From Opitutus terrae PB90-1 (GTDB lineage Bacteria > Verrucomicrobiota > Verrucomicrobiia > Opitutales > Opitutaceae), in assembly GCF_000019965.1 (NCBI RefSeq), contig NC_010571.1, forward strand, positions 434,001 to 498,000: a DNA stretch of 64,000 bases, written 5' to 3'. A model generated the notes under the pieces. The model was not told where the DNA came from, did not search any database, and was given only the letters and a program-made list of their open reading frames with translations. Of this stretch, positions 61,398-64,000 are shown in pieces; the stretch's first letter is position 1, and the number at the start of each line of letters is the position of its first letter. Position numbers and translations under genes: made by a program.

Positions 61398-61849
61398 ACC
61401 GGTATACTCATCGGCCGGATCCGGCGGTGACTGGCGAAATCATCCGCCTCGGCCTGCTCTTCCTTGTCGGCCTCGTGCCGGTGCTTGGCCCGGGCCTTTT
61501 CCTCGAGACGCTGGACCACCTCCAGTTGACGGTGGGCCTCGAGATATTCGTCGCGTCGGCGATGCATTTCCTCGCGCGCGGCATTCACCCGGCGTTCGGC
61601 CTCGACCTCGGCCTCGCACTCGCGTTGATAATCGGCGAGCAGCAGGGCCGCTTCAGCGGCGCGGAACGTCTGCTGGCGCCCGGCGAAGAGGGCACCTTCC
61701 AGCGCGCGCATCCGGACGCGCGTGCGGTTGAGCTCCTCTTCCGCCTGAACGTAAAGGTGCACGGCGGAGGCGAAGGCTTCCCGGGCCCGGCTGTCGCGGT
61801 GGGCCCGCAGGACGGCGACTGGACGAAGGGCGAAACGGAATCGTTTCAT
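61394..61849 (-). CDS. fliJ: Flagellar export protein FliJ
   Basis: 151 residues from the ATG at 61849, overlapping the fliI stop (ATGA). It begins MKRFRFALRPVAVLRAHRDS and is an almost unbroken Arg/Glu/Ala coiled coil, the normal FliJ form. It acts as the stalk of the FliI ATPase and brings chaperones to FlhA. Low family identity is offset by the start motif and position. Confidence 0.88.
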   Translation of the reverse strand: MKRFRFALRPVAVLRAHRDSRAREAFASAVHLYVQAEEELNRTRVRMRALEGALFAGRQQTFRAAEAALLLADYQRECEAEVEAERRVNAAREEMHRRRDEYLEAHRQLEVVQRLEEKARAKHRHEADKEEQAEADDFASHRRIRPMSIPV

Positions 61850-63171
61850 GTGAGAATTTTCTTCAGGAGTTGAAAGCTCTGCTCCCGCGGCGTGTGCTCC
61901 TCGATCGGCTGGCGCAGAAACCCGCGCAGCGGTTCGTGGAGGGCGATGGCGCGGTCGAGCGCGGCGTTGGCGCCCTTTTGATAGGCACCGATGGAAATGA
62001 GATCCTCGTTCTTGCGATACAGCGCGAGATGCTCCCGCGCTTTCGCGGCCAGTGCCACCTCGTCCGGCGTGCACACGTCGCGGATCAACCGGCTAACGCT
62101 TTCGAGCACGTCGATGGCGGGATAGTGGTTGAAATGCGCCAGCGCGCGGGACAGCACCACGTGGCCGTCGAGAATACCGCGCACGGCGTCGGCCACCGGC
62201 TCGTTCATGTCGTCGCCTTCGACGAGCACGGTGTAGAGCGCGGTGATCGCGCCCAATTCGCCCGCACCCGTTCGCTCCAGCAGCCGCGGCAACAACGCAA
62301 ACACCGAGGGCGTGTAGCCCCGCGTCGCGGCGGGTTCGCCCACGGCCAGGCCGATCTCGCGTTGCGCCATCGCAAACCGCGTGACCGAGTCCATCATGAA
62401 CAGGACGTTCTTGCCCTCGGCGCGCCAGGCTTCGGCGATGGCCGTGGCCGTGAAGGCCGCGCGCAACCGCAGCGGCGCCGGCGTATCGGACGTCGCCACG
62501 ACGACGATGGCCCGCTTCAAGCCTTCGGGCCCGAGATCTTTTTCGATGAACTCGCGCACCTCGCGACCACGTTCGCCCACCAGCGCCACCACCACCACGT
62601 CGGCTTCCGAGCCGCGGGCGATCATGCCCATGAGCGTGGATTTGCCGACGCCGGAGCCGGCGAAAAGGCCGAGGCGCTGGCCGCGGCCGAAGGGCGTGAA
62701 CGCGTCGAGCGCGCGGACGCCGGTCTGAAACGAATGATGAATCCGCTGGCGTCGCAGCGGGTGCGGCGGCGTGGCATCGCGACCCACGGAGCGATCGACC
62801 GGGAGCATGCCCAAGCCGTCGTACGGACGACCCAGCGCATCGAGCACGCGGCCGAGCATCTCCGGGCCCGGCTTCGGCAGCGGCGGGCGATCACAGGCCG
62901 CCACCTCGCAGCCGACGTGCAGGCCCGTCGCATCGCCAAGCGGCATGAGCAGCACGCGGTGTTCACGGAAGCCGACGACTTCCGCGCGCACCGTGAACTC
63001 CGAACGCGGTGAGCGCACGAGGCAGAGCTCGCCAAGCCCGACATTGGGGCCATCCGATTCGATGATCAGCCCCGCCACGCCGGTAACCGCCCCCAGTCGT
63101 TGCACGGGCGGGAGATGCCGCACTTGCGTGCGGAGCGTCTCGACCAGCGGGGCAATCGACAGGGTGGACAT
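61846..63171 (-). CDS. fliI: Flagellar export ATPase FliI
   Basis: 441 residues from the ATG at 63171. The Walker A motif is FAGSGVGKSTLMGMIARG, Walker B is VLFMMDSVTRFAMAQREIGL, and GEPAATRGYTPSVFALLPRL is the catalytic region shared with F1 beta subunits. It powers or primes substrate unloading at the export gate. The frame upstream of the ATG is not FliI-like. Confidence 0.96.
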   Translation of the reverse strand: MSTLSIAPLVETLRTQVRHLPPVQRLGAVTGVAGLIIESDGPNVGLGELCLVRSPRSEFTVRAEVVGFREHRVLLMPLGDATGLHVGCEVAACDRPPLPKPGPEMLGRVLDALGRPYDGLGMLPVDRSVGRDATPPHPLRRQRIHHSFQTGVRALDAFTPFGRGQRLGLFAGSGVGKSTLMGMIARGSEADVVVVALVGERGREVREFIEKDLGPEGLKRAIVVVATSDTPAPLRLRAAFTATAIAEAWRAEGKNVLFMMDSVTRFAMAQREIGLAVGEPAATRGYTPSVFALLPRLLERTGAGELGAITALYTVLVEGDDMNEPVADAVRGILDGHVVLSRALAHFNHYPAIDVLESVSRLIRDVCTPDEVALAAKAREHLALYRKNEDLISIGAYQKGANAALDRAIALHEPLRGFLRQPIEEHTPREQSFQLLKKILT

Positions 63172-63176
63172 GGCGG

Positions 63177-63422
63177 TTACGCGGCGGGCGCGGGCGACGA
63201 ATCGTCGTCGTGGGCCGCCGGACTCGGGGAAATTGCGGACTGCTCCGACGGAGTGGAAAGAGCGATCACGGCCGCGGTGTCTTTCTCCGCGGCGCGACCC
63301 GTGACGCTCCGGGTGCCGACGGCTCCAAGGCTGGCGAACCACTGGCGCAGCGCCGAGTGCTCCAGCGCGGAGACCGGACCGGCCACGGCGCAATTCAGCG
63401 GAGTTGGCGTGAATGCGCTCAT
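63177..63422 (-). CDS. Small protein of unknown function between fliH and fliI
   Basis: 81 residues from the ATG at 63422, overlapping the fliH stop by 4 bp, and ending 5 bp before the fliI ATG. The N-terminal part PLNCAVAGPVSALEHSALRQ WFASLG could be one helix; the rest is Ser/Ala/Asp-rich and probably disordered. No known flagellar protein normally sits here. Tight coupling on both sides favours a real gene. Confidence 0.6.
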   Translation of the reverse strand: MSAFTPTPLNCAVAGPVSALEHSALRQWFASLGAVGTRSVTGRAAEKDTAAVIALSTPSEQSAISPSPAAHDDDSSPAPAA

Positions 63423-64000
63423 GCGGCGGACAAGCTGTTGGCCAGCGCGTCGATTTTCACCTGCTGCCGGGCGTCGGTAATTCCGAAACGGCTGCGCACC
63501 TGGCAATCGCCCGGCAGGAACGACGGCTCGACGCTCACGCGCAAGCCCGGATAGCGCTCCATCCAATTCGGCGTGAGTTTCGCAAGCACCTCCGCATCGT
63601 GCGCGCTCACCACCAGCTCGAGATTGTCGCGTTCCGGGAACAGCGCCGTGACGGCTTCTTCGCACAACCGCGAGATCACCTCGGGTGGCGGTTCGTAGCC
63701 GGCGAGCAGCCGCCGCGCGATTTCGATCGCGAGTCCCGGCAGCGCGTCACGAATCTGACCGAGGAAGAGTGGCTCGAGACTGGGCAACCGCTTCAGCAGG
63801 TTGTCATGGAGTTGCCCAACGTCCGCCCGGAACTCGACGATCTGCTGATCTGCGAGCCGGCGCGCGTCGTCGATTCCGCGCCGGTAAGCGGTCTCGGTCG
63901 CGGCCGCGAGTTCCGCCTCGGTGAAGGTGCGTCCGGTTAGGCCCGGCGCGGATACGGCGGTCATCGGACGATCGAAAGCGATGAGCTTGGTGAAGGCCAT
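63419..64000 (-). CDS. fliH: Flagellar assembly protein FliH
   Basis: 193 residues; an ATG lies exactly at the window edge, so a longer form cannot be excluded. An N-terminal FxxAxxAAATETAYRRG-like helix with spaced small residues precedes the C-terminal domain: LPGLAIEIARRLLAGYEPPP, and SVEPSFLPGDCQVRSRFGIT near the end. FliH is the stator of FliI and tethers it to FliN. fliG and the fliF side of the operon are expected beyond 64000. Confidence 0.9.
   Translation of the reverse strand: MAFTKLIAFDRPMTAVSAPGLTGRTFTEAELAAATETAYRRGIDDARRLADQQIVEFRADVGQLHDNLLKRLPSLEPLFLGQIRDALPGLAIEIARRLLAGYEPPPEVISRLCEEAVTALFPERDNLELVVSAHDAEVLAKLTPNWMERYPGLRVSVEPSFLPGDCQVRSRFGITDARQQVKIDALANSLSAA

Overview
The window is GC-rich, gene-dense DNA that reads like a motile, saccharolytic member of the Verrucomicrobiota, most like Opitutaceae (Opitutus type). 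This placement is inferred from gene content (a complete flagellar set beside PL10 and GH43 polysaccharide enzymes, many hybrid histidine kinases), from codon bias and from the near absence of Shine-Dalgarno sites. No rRNA, tRNA, CRISPR array, insertion sequence or prophage was seen.

Region 1 (1-12.5 kb, minus strand): the start of an unknown protein and an outer-membrane beta-barrel protein, then a signalling cluster. In transcription order the cluster is a LuxR-type response regulator (12511), a 53-codon receiver fragment, a GAF-PAS hybrid kinase, a receiver-PAS-kinase, a membrane hybrid kinase with a Cache-like sensor, CheW and a chemoreceptor. Most junctions are 4-bp ATGA overlaps, so this looks like one co-expressed sensory operon.

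Region 2 (12.5-35 kb, mixed strands): single genes and small units. They encode a Sir2 deacylase, RlmN, a KamA-family radical SAM enzyme, a GH43 glycosidase, a tryptophanase/tyrosine phenol-lyase homologue with altered pocket residues, an FG-GAP propeller protein, a PAS kinase, a PL10 pectate lyase, a secreted protein of unknown role, a molybdopterin oxidoreductase, a dicarboxylate/amino-acid symporter, a second chemoreceptor, a TonB-C protein and a 1342-residue multi-PAS hybrid kinase.

Region 3 (35-64 kb, all minus strand): a flagellar supercluster read from 64000 towards 35057. The order is fliH, a small gene, fliI, fliJ, a MotE-like gene, fliK, flgD, flgE, fliL, fliM, fliN, fliO, fliP, fliQ, fliR, flhB, flhA, an flhF-like gene, two small genes, fliA, motA, motB, a small gene, flgF, flgG, flgA, flgH, flgI, flgJ, flgN, flgK, flgL, fliW, csrA and flagellin. 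It covers export gate, ATPase, switch, rod, hook, rings, stator, late sigma factor and the FliW-CsrA-flagellin control module. fliD, fliS and flhG are not in the window; fliE, fliF, fliG, flgB and flgC may lie beyond 64000. Two sigma-54 type GG-N10-GC promoters, at flhB and flgF, divide the cluster and would give leaders of only about 4-5 nt.

The most unusual signal is a set of intergenic elements built from degenerate 7-bp (once 6-bp) tandem units. Most have two arms that are roughly reverse complements around a unique spacer. They sit between flagellar genes, at the 3' end of rlmN and beside the flagellin terminator. Different loci use different unit sequences with the same layout. Other points of interest are leaderless promoters, an FlhF-like protein with Arg for the P-loop Lys, and small coupled genes inside the flagellar operon.
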